Assembly: GCF_028769735.1 (NCBI RefSeq)
Contig: NC_088173.1
Span: 67,580,963 to 67,644,962, forward strand
Length of the DNA stretch: 64,000 nt
Source: Zonotrichia leucophrys gambelii
Lineage: Eukaryota; Chordata; Aves; Passeriformes; Passerellidae
Direction of reading: 5' to 3'
The position numbers were made by a program, and so were the translations under genes. A model generated the notes under the pieces. The model was not told where the DNA came from. It did no database searches and worked only from the letters and a program-made list of their open reading frames with translations. Positions within the stretch are counted from its first letter, which is position 1, and each line of letters opens with the position of its first letter. Shown piece by piece: positions 22,542 through 31,929 of the stretch.

Positions 22542-25418
22542 CTCCTGGCAGAACACAGCACTTGTCCTAAGATTCATGAAAACTTAATGGAGCTTGATTT
22601 CAAAAGCGCAGAGACAAAAATAGGTGGTGGAAAAATATCTTAACACAGAGTGTTTTGTAAAAGCCTCCCGTGTCTCATAAGATAATATCTTACAACATCA
22701 ATTTTGCCCTTGTTTTCTGTTAGCTCCATCCTGCCACATTATCTTTTAATGAATCTCCCATTTTGCTGACCTGACTAGTGACAAATCCATTTTCCTGTTT
22801 CAGGGAATTGAGTAGGAACAAGCTGCAGAAGACATCCAGATTTGCAGATAACATCCAGCCACGAGGCCTCTGCTCCTTGTAAATCTCCCAAATGAACAGG
22901 ATGAAATCTCCCCTGCTGCCATTCTGGATAACCCCAAAATATCATGGCTGGGGTGGAAATGGAGGAACAAGAGTAAATTTTGCCACCTGGAAGGATTTAT
23001 CAACTCAGGCAAAAATGGATAAAAAAAGAAAATAAGGAGAAATATCCATGGTCACAATGTTGGTCACTGACAGCAGTGGTAGATCAGATCCCCTGCTCTC
23101 CATCCTCCCTCCTGCTCTGCTTTTATCTCTGAAATCTTTGTATTTTTTTTGTAAATTTAAGTAGACATTGACAGAAGTTTCCCTCCTAAGATGTTAAAAA
23201 ATTTCATCTTTTACCATCCATTCTTAAATATCATACTATGGCAACATTATAATCATTCAAATTTCATTTTCTGTGTACACTGGAGCCTGGAGAGCTGTGT
23301 GCTCAAAGATAATTTTCATTGCTAAGAATAAAGTATCACCATTTTTTATAGTGCAGATATCCTAATAATAAAAAAAATATATTATCTCCACTTGGAATAG
23401 TTAAGTACACTTTAATTAAATCAAAACCCCCGAGTTTGTAAATGATTTGAAATCCTTCTATACCAAAGCCATTTATGGGATATTTGGTCTTCACAAGATT
23501 AAGGCATTTGTGCTTGTACATAAAATAAAAAAAATCATTCAGAAAATACATTTTAAAAGCCTCCAGGAGTAGTAGAGCACAGATGTTTTAAAGATCATTG
23601 CTTAGATCTCCTCCAAAATCATCTGAGTCTCATTTTGGATCAGCCTCAGAACTTGGGTTTGTCTCCTGGTCACTTTACTGGAAGTTTGGAACAAAACAAG
23701 TTTTATTCCTATGCAATTTCTTGTGTATATTACCAGTATGCAGGTTAAAAATGTACCTAAGCAAGAGCTTTAAAGGGCATGTAAAGGATAATCTGAATTT
23801 TAGAAAGAAAAATAAAAAAATCCAGAAGAAAACCCAGCAGAAAAAGTTCAAACTGGGCTAATATTTAGCCCCCTTAGTTAAGGACAGTCTGGAATACATC
23901 GCTCAGAATTCATGGCAGCATTTAATTTTATTTTTACATTAGGTGACAATCTCACAGTTTTAGTGCATCTGGGCTCCTTCCATAGCAAATGCCCTGGAGA
24001 ATCAGCTGGTGGTGTATTTTAGTTAATAATGCATTTATTAGCAGAATTTGAATAATTCAGAGAGATTTATAGCTGGGAGTGAAGGGAGTTGTTTTCCCCT
24101 GACCTGATATAATAACTTCGTTAACAAGTGGCTCCTCTGCCACAGGTGCCCACCAATAAAACCAATATAATGACATTTATCTTCCCTTCAAACATCAATT
24201 AATGTTTTTCCTCTGTCAGAATCTTCATGAAGTCCCTTAGTCCCAGCTCTGGATGGGAAATAAACACTTCCATGGACTCTGAGGTGTGTCAGGCTGCCAA
24301 TCTCCATAAGCTGGAGCTGTATTCTGTTCTCTTTTTCCATAGCTGGTTTTTCCCTAAATGACAGGAATGAGAATTTAATACCAGAGAAAACAAACAGACA
24401 TTTAATTAGCAAAATGTTTTATTTCTTGTGCCAAAGATTTGATCCCTCCTGTATCTACTTTCCATATTTTTGGATGTTTTAAAGAGAAAGACAGAGAGAA
24501 AACTCAAATAAACCGGATGGAGATTTCTCTGTAACATCCATATCTGACAAAGTTACTTAACAAGATTTTTGAAGTAGTGCTTTTCCACCCAAAACCAGCT
24601 AAAACCTATCTGCAATTTATTAGCCTTTAAAAATTTCTGTTACCTTGTTTTTCTGTTTAGGGAATTTACAAGTGGCAAGAGCAGGGCAGGGAATCCAATA
24701 AGTTTTGAGCAAGACAGTAATCCTGAGAGAGGATCTCAGAATATCCCATTTTTATTTTAATTTCTTAGATATGGGGACAAATGTGAATACTTTACAAACA
24801 AGATACTGGGCTTTACACCTGAGACTGGACCACTATTAAAAACTATTAGATCTTCCCAAAGTAGCTGGATAAATGCACATACAGCTCAGCTGTGCCACAA
24901 ATCAACATTTTGTATTCAGTGTGCTTGTGCTGATCACAGCTTTCAGTCAGGTCAATCTCATCTGCTTTGTTTACTAAACACCACATGTATCACACCATGC
25001 CAGTTTTTATTGATTTGAATTTCACTCAATTCCACTAAATGCTACAAAATGCTGTGGCTGAGTCTGGCACTTCAGATTAAAGCTGCCAAGTGTTGCACAT
25101 AAACAGCAATATTTTTAAGTTAAATAAAAAGTATTTAAGAGCTGCTGTGACAGCAGGCTGGATGGTCAGTGCAGAGGAGGCTCTCATTCTTAGATGATGC
25201 TCTCTGTTAGATTCTGTATTTCCAAATTGTGTCTGGGCCTAAAAACCATTATCTAAACTCAGTCCAGTATCTGAAACGTAGTGCTGTATGCTGCTAAAAT
25301 GCAACTGTGCAGGTCAGCTGCAGAGAGGGAGAATAAAAAATAAAATAAACTTGAGGCTGTTTAGCACAATAAATGCAAAGGGATTCACCTGCCAAGGAGC
25401 CCCAGCTCAAAGCCTGCA
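22542..25418. other. Unannotated DNA
   Basis: No gene or repeat family recognised. Short open frames only; the sequence is AT-rich and appears unique. Confidence 0.55.
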
Positions 25419-25424
25419 GGTGGT

Positions 25425-26043
25425 TGTGGGATCTCAGCACCTCAGGACTGAGGTGCCGAGCCACCGAGACCACCCTTGGGGGGCTCGGGAGTCCTGGAAT
25501 GTTCCAGAAGTGTCTGGTGGCTGGACTTTGATCCTACACAGGAGACGACACCTGTATGAGGGTAGGAGGGTTTCACCGGGGTGAATGGTGAAGGGATTAG
25601 TTAATTAGTTAATTAGAGGGTGAGACACAGGGTTTAGGATTTCTGTACAGGGGGGTTTAGAGAAGTAAGATGGAGGAATTGGGGCGTGTCCTGTCCTTCT
25701 TCTTCTTCTCCTCCATCTTCTGTGGTGATGGTGGCACTTTGGGATTGGTCATTACTGAAAGTGCACCGGGACAATAAGAATAAAAGGTATTGGGGAAAAA
25801 TGATAAATATTGTACACGTAACAATGGGTATAAAGATAGGTGACGCCGGAGGGCAGCACAGTGTGCTCATGGCTGGCTGCTGAGCAGAGCTCTGTCGGGC
25901 CGAGAGAAAATCTTTTAGATAAACAATTAATAAACACAGAGACCGAAAGAAGAACTGAAGCCTCTTCTCGTCCTTTGATACGCGGGCTGCCCCAAGGCCA
26001 CTCCGGGCCCTTCCAGGCCCTCCAAACAGCCGAAAACCGGACA
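25425..26043 (+). mobile_element. Solo LTR, family A, copy A3
   Basis: The element is 619 bp, starts TGTGGGATC, ends CCGAAAACCGGACA, and is flanked by an exact 6-bp duplication GGTGGT (25419-25424 and 26044-26049). The 5' end can fold into two hairpins: GCACCTCAG/CTGAGGTGC at 25437-25456, and CCGAGCC/GGCTCGG with arms at 25456-25462 and 25482-25488. TATAAA is at 25829-25834 and AATAAA at 25929-25934, giving the U3-R-U5 order. A TTC repeat of about four units is at about 25697. The frame that is open in copies A1, A2 and A4 starts at the ATG at 25670 but is broken by a one-base gain near 25768. A TTAGTTAA unit near 25596 is duplicated relative to A4. Class II ERV is inferred from the 6-bp duplication. 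Confidence 0.95.
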
Positions 26044-26049
26044 GGTGGT

Positions 26050-27386
26050 GACCACACCAGGGCATGGCAAACACCCTCTGAAAGGTTCACACAGCTTTTA
26101 TAAAAGGGAGCTGGTTGGGCTCTTACCACCCTGGGCCTTCCATCCTCCCTGGGTCAGAACCACAGGCCTCACACAAAGCCAAAAGTTCAGGATTTGAAAA
26201 TGTCAGAGGTGTTTGTGAGAATTATTATGAGACTCCAGGCAGTCAAAAAATTCTTAGGTTATTTCCTCGTTAGAGCTGTTATTTCTTTAGGAAAAACCAA
26301 ACCAAACCAAAAACCCAAAAAACACCCAAAAAACCCCAAACAAACAGCAACAACAACAACAACAACAACCAGCAACAAAAAAAAAAAATCCCAAAATAAC
26401 CCAACCTAAAAAACCCAAAACAAGCAAAACAAACAAAAAAACCCCAACCAAACAAAAAAAACACCACCACCAAAAACATCATAAAAAGGTTCTGTGTGTT
26501 CAAACCCAAAATTTATAATTCTACTTAGAGACAAACAATTTGGAACCGAAACTCCATTTTTGAGTGAGCATCAGCCAAATCTCTTCCAATTATTGCTTGG
26601 GATGCAGTCAGACAATCCTTTCTGAAATCATGCTGAGTTTTCCACAGTGCTGGCACATGTAGTCCCAGGTGAACTGCAGCAATGGGTTGTTGGTTCCATG
26701 AAAATCAGGGATCCAACTGATTTGCTTTTCCCGTGTATCTCATTGCCTGAGCTGACTTGGCCAAGATCCCTCCATATGAATCTTTCCACACTCTTCACAC
26801 ATAATTAATATAAAATTATTGGGGTGTCAGTCATGAAGTTCCAACAGGGTGAGCTCATTTGACCTTCTGCCATATGTGGAAAACAGAACCATGAATTCAC
26901 CTCAAGTTCATTCAGCTTTACTGAATTCAAGGGAGCTCCAAGTTGGGTTCTTGTGGTGCCAAGTTTAATATTTTAGATGTGGGAGAAACCAGGCAAGTCT
27001 GAAAGTGAAATGTTAAAGCTTCCATTGCTTTTCCATAAAAAGAAAATATTTATTTAGATAAATATTTTATTGTTATTATTTATTTAGAGATAATAATAAT
27101 AAAAAAATATTTTTCTTGCTATTTATTTAGAGAAATAAGAAATTGCCAGTCATCAGCTGAGTATCTCAGCAGCTGTTACGAGCAGCAGCACAGAATCTCG
27201 AAAAGAGGAATCAGGATCTCAGCTCCTGAGTGACCTGAAAATCTCTGTACAAATTCATCATCTCCTCCCAGGCCTGGGCACACAGAACAGCTCAGTGAGA
27301 ACCCAACCCTCCTGCATTGTTGTGGGAATCCATAAAGTCAGAGGGTTTTTAGGAAATGGTTAAAAAAGAGTATTTAGGCCTCAGGA
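26050..27386. other. Unannotated DNA with an A-rich simple repeat
   Basis: An A-rich stretch at 26283-26480 is made of AAAC, AACCAAA and CAA units and lacks other features. Duplicated TTTATTTAGA blocks occur near 27045-27130. The rest is unassigned. Confidence 0.6.
26283..26480. repeat. A-rich (A3-7C)n low-complexity tract
   Basis: The plus strand is almost entirely A and C with only a few G or T. It includes (CAA)n at about 26347-26367 and many AAACCC/AAAAC units. Hydrophobic open frames on the minus strand (F, G, L and V runs at 26279-26509) are a by-product. Confidence 0.9.
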
Positions 27387-27886
27387 TGTGGCCCGAAGTT
27401 CTGTTACAGCAGAAAAGTTTCCCAAGCAGTAGACGTGACAAATAACAATACGACTTTGTAGATTTGGCTTTAGGATGGCAACAAGTTTATTTAATGTATA
27501 TTTTTAGAAGGCTAGCATGAATAGAACTCTGTTCTCTGTTTCTTATGAAATAGTCTTTGTTTTAACTACCATTACGTATGTTTTATAAGGATTGGATGGA
27601 AAGCTTGTCAATATGTCTTGTTTTTGTGTGATTGGCTGAAATCTAAACTGAGATGATTTTATGTCATTCCATTCTACCCCACCTTCGGGGACATTTTCCA
27701 TTAGGCCAGAGAGCTGTTAACATCTAACAATGTTCTGAGGCTGATGTACTAATAAACAAAAAGGCTGGTCTGGATTTGTCCAGTGTGGTCCATATTTGGA
27801 CTTTTTGCCGTGGCAAGTGGGTTCCTCTCTTAAGACGTGGGTTCCTGACACCATTGGATCTATAGCTACCCTGGTGCACCGACACA
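27387..27886 (+). mobile_element. Possible solo LTR of a different family
   Basis: A roughly 500-bp block has LTR-like landmarks: possible starts TGTGGCCC (27387) or TGTTACAG (27402), a GATTGGCTGAAA box near 27631, an AATAAACAAAAAGG polyadenylation-type signal near 27751, and an end near ACCGACACA. The base composition and higher CpG content differ from the neighbours. I could not find a target-site duplication, so the ends are uncertain and the call could be wrong. Another old repeat type is the main alternative. Confidence 0.35.
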
Positions 27887-29262
27887 TTGTGCTCTCTTCC
27901 CCTCTGGAAAGTGTATTAAAAAATATATCTGAAAAAACTGGATAATCACTGCCCTGATGTTTTGTTTGCCATTTCTTTTAAACTTCACAAGCATTGTGGC
28001 CAATCCTCGTGAAAATGCTGATTTTTAAAATTGGAAGGAAGATGGTTAAAGCAAAGCTCACCTCTTCAACAGAGGCAGAAAAATCACTAATGTCTACTGC
28101 ATCCCCTCAGGTTCATTCACCATTGGGCTCCTAGGTGGCAGAATCACCGTGCTGAGATTTTCTGGAGGCTACTTCACCGATATTAACCTCCAAAATAGAT
28201 CTTTTAGGATTATTAGACAAATCACTCTATTTATATTTCTTTGTCTCATTTGCACCTGCTCTCCTGCCTTGTGTTCAGTTACAGAGCTCAGAGTGAGGCT
28301 TTCCTGAGGTAAAATGAAATACAGGAAATGATTTTTTGTGTGTTTGAGACAGAGAAAAGCAGAATGGGCTTGCTTACAACAAATATCCCTAGGTTAATGA
28401 AAATAAACTCAAAATTGCTTTTCATCCCAAAATAAAATATTTTATTTCAAATTCTGTATTGTATTAACCCTTCAATTTATTTTATATTTTAAATGGGATT
28501 TAATATTTAAAACTCTTTTTACAGCACCAACATAAAGCATAATGAAAATTTTAATACTTATTATACATTTTTAATATAAATTTGATCCCTACTTCTTACC
28601 AAGTAGTTGGAATAACTTATCCTTTTCAGATAAATTAAATTTTGAAACTATTTATTCCTCTATATGTAAATAAAATGGATAGTTATTCAAACTCAGCACA
28701 ACTGAAGAGAAAAACAGTATTTCTTCTCTTTGGCTTGTATTTGAAGAGTTATTGTGATGTTCCAAGTGTAAAAAAACCCACACTTCTAAATAATTAAATA
28801 AATGTTTTTGGTTCTTTTTGCCTATACTTCAACAGACAGTGATGTTGATTTCAAAATAAGATCTGCTAACAATAGTGAAGACTTTTTTTTTTTTTAACTT
28901 GAACATTAATTCCCAAGACAAGAATGTTCATGGTCACACAAAATCTTTTCTTGGCATCCTGGAGGCTCCAGTTTGTGTGACTTTAGCCACTGATTTCTTT
29001 TACAGAAATACCCTGAGAGTCATTTCAAGAGGCATTTGTGCCAAGCTGGGGGCCAGCAAAACACTCAACTGAGTGAATTTAATAAAATGCATTGAAATCG
29101 CTGGGCCAGCCTGCAAGTTTGAATATAAGAATGTGCTCAACTGCTCTGATGAATTAGAGCAGATCAGAAGTTTTATCATCACTGAAGTCTGGAGAGGTCT
29201 TTGAATTTGTCACTTCTTCCCTCTTTTTAGCCTGTCGTTAAAGTGAAGGTTTATAACTGGAA
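27887..29262. other. Unannotated AT-rich DNA
   Basis: Nothing recognisable. There is a poly-T run at about 28883 and several TTTAAATA stretches. No supported open frame. Confidence 0.55.
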
Positions 29263-29268
29263 GGTTTT

Positions 29269-29692
29269 TATTGGATTTGCAGGGATGCCCCAACGAAGGC
29301 AGGAATGATGAATCTGACTCCATGTTCTCAGAAGGCTAATTTATTATTTTATGATTCTATATTATATTAAAGAATACTGAACTATACTAAAGAATACAGA
29401 AAGGATTCTTACAGAATGCTAAAAAGATAATAATGAAAACTCGTAAACTCGTGACCCTTTTCAGAGTCCTGACACAGCTTGGCCCTGATTGGCCAAAGAG
29501 TGAAAACAACTCCCAGCAGAATCCAATGGAACAATCACCTGTGGGTGAACAATCTCCAAACACATTGCACATGAGCACAACACAGGAGAAGCAAATGAGA
29601 TAAGAATTGTTTTCCTTTTCTCTGAGGCTTCTCAGCTTCCCAGGAGAAGAATCCTGGGTGAAGGGATTTTATCAGAGAATGTGGGTGCCACA
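29269..29692 (-). mobile_element. Solo LTR, family B relative, copy B3
   Basis: On the minus strand it begins TGTGGCACCCACATTC and ends near GCAAATCCAATA. It is 424 bp long, between exact 6-bp duplications GGTTTT (29263-29268 and 29693-29698). The sense strand has 'GAAGCTGAGAAGCCTCAG', 'TTGGCCAATCAGGGCC', a TTCTTTAGTATAG motif, an AATAAA-type signal and 'CCTTCTGAGAACATGGAGTC', in the order seen in B1, B4 and B5. The middle is different and longer, so it is a sister subfamily. The canonical terminal CA has decayed to TA. Confidence 0.87.
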
Positions 29693-29698
29693 GGTTTT

Positions 29699-30122
29699 GG
29701 ACTGTGATGCACCACTGGAAGGACGTGGGATGTGAGATCACTTGATTATTCAGTTTTAACTTTTAAAAACCAGTAATAGATTTTTGTAGACAGTCCTCCC
29801 TTTGGCTGTCTGAAAAAGTGATTTCTAGCCCAGCAGTTGCTTTGATGGGGTCACCAGCAGCTCTTTTTGTCAGCAGGCCAAAACCAGGTGAGGTGTGACA
29901 CCCTGGTGGGCTTTTTGCAGGAGGTGAGCCCAGAGTCATTCTGCATCCCTGGGGAGCTGCTGGGTTTGAGCAGTGCTCCAGCTCTTGGCACAATCTGTGG
30001 AGTTTTGTACACATTAAGTCCCTCAAGTGCCTCTAGGGTGAGAGGTTTGTAGCTTTTGAGCAGAACAGAGCAGCTAGACCCTATTTGCTTTCCTAGAGCA
30101 CAATTGCATGGTGTTCACTCAC
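29699..30122. other. Unannotated DNA
   Basis: No recognised feature. Short overlapping open frames on both strands (29763-30052) have no family resemblance. Confidence 0.5.
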
Positions 30123-30213
30123 TCTTTTATAAAATCATGGAATCATGGAGTGGTTTTGGTTGGGGAGACCCAGAGACCACATAGTTCCAACCTCACTGAC
30201 ACGAGACACCTCC

Positions 30214-30832
30214 TGTGGGATCTCAGCAGCTCAGGACTGAGGTGCCGAGCCACCGAGACCACCCTTGGGGGGCTCGGGAGTCCTGGAATGTTGCCAGAAG
30301 TGTCTGGTGGCTGGACTTTGATCCTACACAGGAGACGACACCTGTATGAGGACAGGAGGGTTTCACCGGGGTGAATGGTGAAGGGATTAGTTAATTAGAG
30401 GGTGAGACACAGGGTTTAGGATTTCTGTACAGGGGGGTTTAGAGAAGTAAGATGGAGGAATTGGGGCGTGTCCTGTCCTTCTTCTTCTTCTTCTTCTCCT
30501 CCATCTTCTGTGGTGATGGTGGCACTTTGGGATTGGTCATTACTGAAAGTGCACTGGACAATAAGAATAAATGGTATTGGGGAAAAATGATAAATATTGT
30601 ACACGTAACTTTGGGTATAAAGATAGGTGACTGCCCGGAGGGCAGCACAGTGTGCTCATGGCTGGCTGCTGAGCAGAGCTCTGTCGGGCCGAAAGAAAAT
30701 CTTTTAGATAAACAATTAATAAACATAGAGACCGAAAGAAGAACTGAAGCCTCTTCTCGTCCTTTGATACGCGGGCTGCCCCAAGGCCACTCCGGGCCTT
30801 TCCAGGCCCTTCAAACAGCCGAAAACCGGACA
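30214..30832 (+). mobile_element. Solo LTR, family A, copy A4
   Basis: This is a 619-bp copy nearly identical to A3, starting TGTGGGATC and ending CCGAAAACCGGACA, inserted in a CR1. TATAAA is at 30616-30621 and AATAAA at 30718-30723. The 6-mer left of it is ACCTCC (30208-30213). On the right the same ACCTCC appears only at 30842-30847, after nine extra bases (30833-30841, CCACAAGAC). The target duplication is therefore present but displaced by a small filler. The TTC repeat in U3 has about six units. From the ATG at 30452 a frame stays open through the rest of the LTR and continues through CR1 and mitochondrial DNA to 31267; it is a chance fusion. A one-base change in the 5' hairpin (GCAGCTCAG for GCACCTCAG) distinguishes it from A3. 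Confidence 0.93.
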
Positions 30833-30919
30833 CCACAAGACACCTCCCACTATTCCAGGCTGCTTCAAGCCTCATCCAACCTTGCCTTGGACAATTCCAT
30901 GGTTTTGGGGCACCCTGTG

Positions 30920-31248
30920 CCTTGGATTCATTGGTACACCAGCCCTAGGGTAAGGAGGAGGATGAGTGTGGAGGTTCAGGTTAAGGTGGCGGTAGGGGAT
31001 TGTAGCAGGGTGGTTCATGGTAGCAGGAGGACTGGAGCGATTTCTAGGTCAAACAGGAGGAAGAGGATGGCTACTAGGAAGAAGCGGATTGAGAAGGGGA
31101 GTCGAGCGGAGCCTAGGGGGTCGAACCCGCATTCATATGGGGATAGTTTTTCTGAGTCTGGGGCTGTTTGGGCAAGTCAAAAGTTTAGTGCGGTTAGGAG
31201 GATGCTTAGGGTTAGTGATAGGGTCAGTATGAATAGGATTATGTTTAT
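30920..31248 (-). pseudogene. ND3: Nuclear mitochondrial ND3 pseudogene, copy 1
   Basis: The minus strand translates with the vertebrate mitochondrial code into about 109 residues of NADH dehydrogenase subunit 3. Landmarks are 'LNFWLAQ', '[15 protein letters not shown]' and '[10 protein letters not shown]', with TGA read as tryptophan. It begins directly after tRNA-Gly with an ATA start and is cut off after 'YQWIQG', a few codons short of the usual end of about 116. There is no mitochondrial-code stop in the frame. In the nuclear code the TGA codons are stops, so it cannot make ND3. The extra nucleotide that many bird ND3 genes carry near CGF-D is absent. The 3' break is at CR1 sequence, with a CC shared at the junction. 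Confidence 0.95.
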
Positions 31249-31317
31249 TACTCTTCTCTGGGGTTAAACCAGATTTTAAGGATTGGAAGTCGATTGTAAT
31301 TAATATACTAGAAGAGT
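31249..31317 (-). pseudogene. trnG: Nuclear mitochondrial tRNA-Gly pseudogene, copy 1
   Basis: The minus strand gives a 69-nt tRNA-like sequence from ACTCTTCTAGTATA to GAGAAGAGTA, with complementary acceptor ends (ACTCTTC and GAAGAGT) and the TCC glycine anticodon in a CTTCCAA loop. It lies exactly between COX3 and ND3, the normal vertebrate mitochondrial order. As a nuclear copy it is expected to be inactive. Confidence 0.93.
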
Positions 31318-31390
31318 AAGATCCAAGTCAGTAGATAGAAATGTAGAGGAATAATCACACGACATCTACGAAGTGTCAGTATCGGGCAGC
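31318..31390 (-). pseudogene. COX3: Nuclear mitochondrial COX3 3' end, copy 1
   Basis: The minus strand encodes about 24 C-terminal residues of cytochrome c oxidase subunit III (YWHFVDVVWLFLYISIYW..GS in mitochondrial code, with TGA as Trp), ending at the tRNA-Gly boundary without a full stop codon, as in birds. A Trp TGA codon near 31384 has become CGA, while copy 2 keeps TGA. The fragment begins abruptly at the junction with CR1. Confidence 0.92.
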
Positions 31391-31470
31391 TGCTCCAAGC
31401 CCCATCCAACCTGGCCTTGGACAATTCCAGGCATGGAAGTGCCTTCCACAGCTTGTTTGGGCACCCTGTG

Positions 31471-31787
31471 CCTTGGATTCATTGGTACACCAGCCCTAGG
31501 GTAAGGAGGAGGATGAGTGCGGAGGTTCAGGTTAAGGTGGCGGTAGGGGATTGTAGCAGGGTGGTTCATGGTGGTGGGAGGAGTAGGGCGATTTCTAAGT
31601 TGAATAGGAGGAAGAGGATGGCTACTAGGAAGAAGGGGAGTTGAGCAGCTCCTAGGGGGTCGAATCCACATTTGTATGGGGATAGTTTTTCTGAGCAGGG
31701 GGTTGTTTGGGCGAGTCAAAAGTTTAGTGCAGTCAGGAGGATACTTAGGGATAGCGATAGGTTTAGTATGAATAAGATTATGTTTAT
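31471..31787 (-). pseudogene. ND3: Nuclear mitochondrial ND3 pseudogene, copy 2
   Basis: This has the same breakpoints as copy 1: it starts after tRNA-Gly and ends at the same 'CCTTGGATTC' junction with CR1. A 12-bp in-frame gap removes four codons (the FSIR region). About 32 substitutions separate the two ND3 copies, roughly half at third codon positions. Several differences change residues (for example FDLEIA against FNLEIA, and YEC against YKC). The extra ND3 nucleotide is absent here too. Confidence 0.93.
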
Positions 31788-31856
31788 TACTCTTCTCTGG
31801 GTTTAAACCAGATTCTAGGGATTGGTAGTCGATTGTAATTAATACACTAGAAGAGT
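31788..31856 (-). pseudogene. trnG: Nuclear mitochondrial tRNA-Gly pseudogene, copy 2
   Basis: This 69-nt counterpart of copy 1 has four or five substitutions. One falls in the anticodon position (TCC becomes ACC on the minus strand), confirming loss of function. The acceptor stem ends are kept. Confidence 0.91.
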
Positions 31857-31929
31857 AAGATCCACATCAGTAGATAGAAATGTAGAGGAATAATCACACG
31901 ACATCTACGAAGTGTCAGTATCAGGCAGC
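31857..31929 (-). pseudogene. COX3: Nuclear mitochondrial COX3 3' end, copy 2
   Basis: The C-terminal COX3 codons are nearly identical to copy 1 (three substitutions). It keeps the Trp-encoding TGA that copy 1 has lost. It ends at the junction with the downstream CR1 piece, at the same point as copy 1. Confidence 0.91.

Noticed and set aside
30214..30832. Paired LTRs at 25425 and 30214 as the two ends of one provirus
   Set aside because: Both are plus strand and 4.2 kb apart, but the DNA between contains no retroviral gene signature and includes an oppositely oriented LTR. The 25425 copy also has its own exact target duplication on both sides.
30920..31929. Functional mitochondrial genes or a contaminating mitochondrial contig
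   Set aside because: The pieces are bounded by CR1 nuclear repeats, truncated, duplicated with different mutations, and one has a four-codon gap and another an anticodon change.
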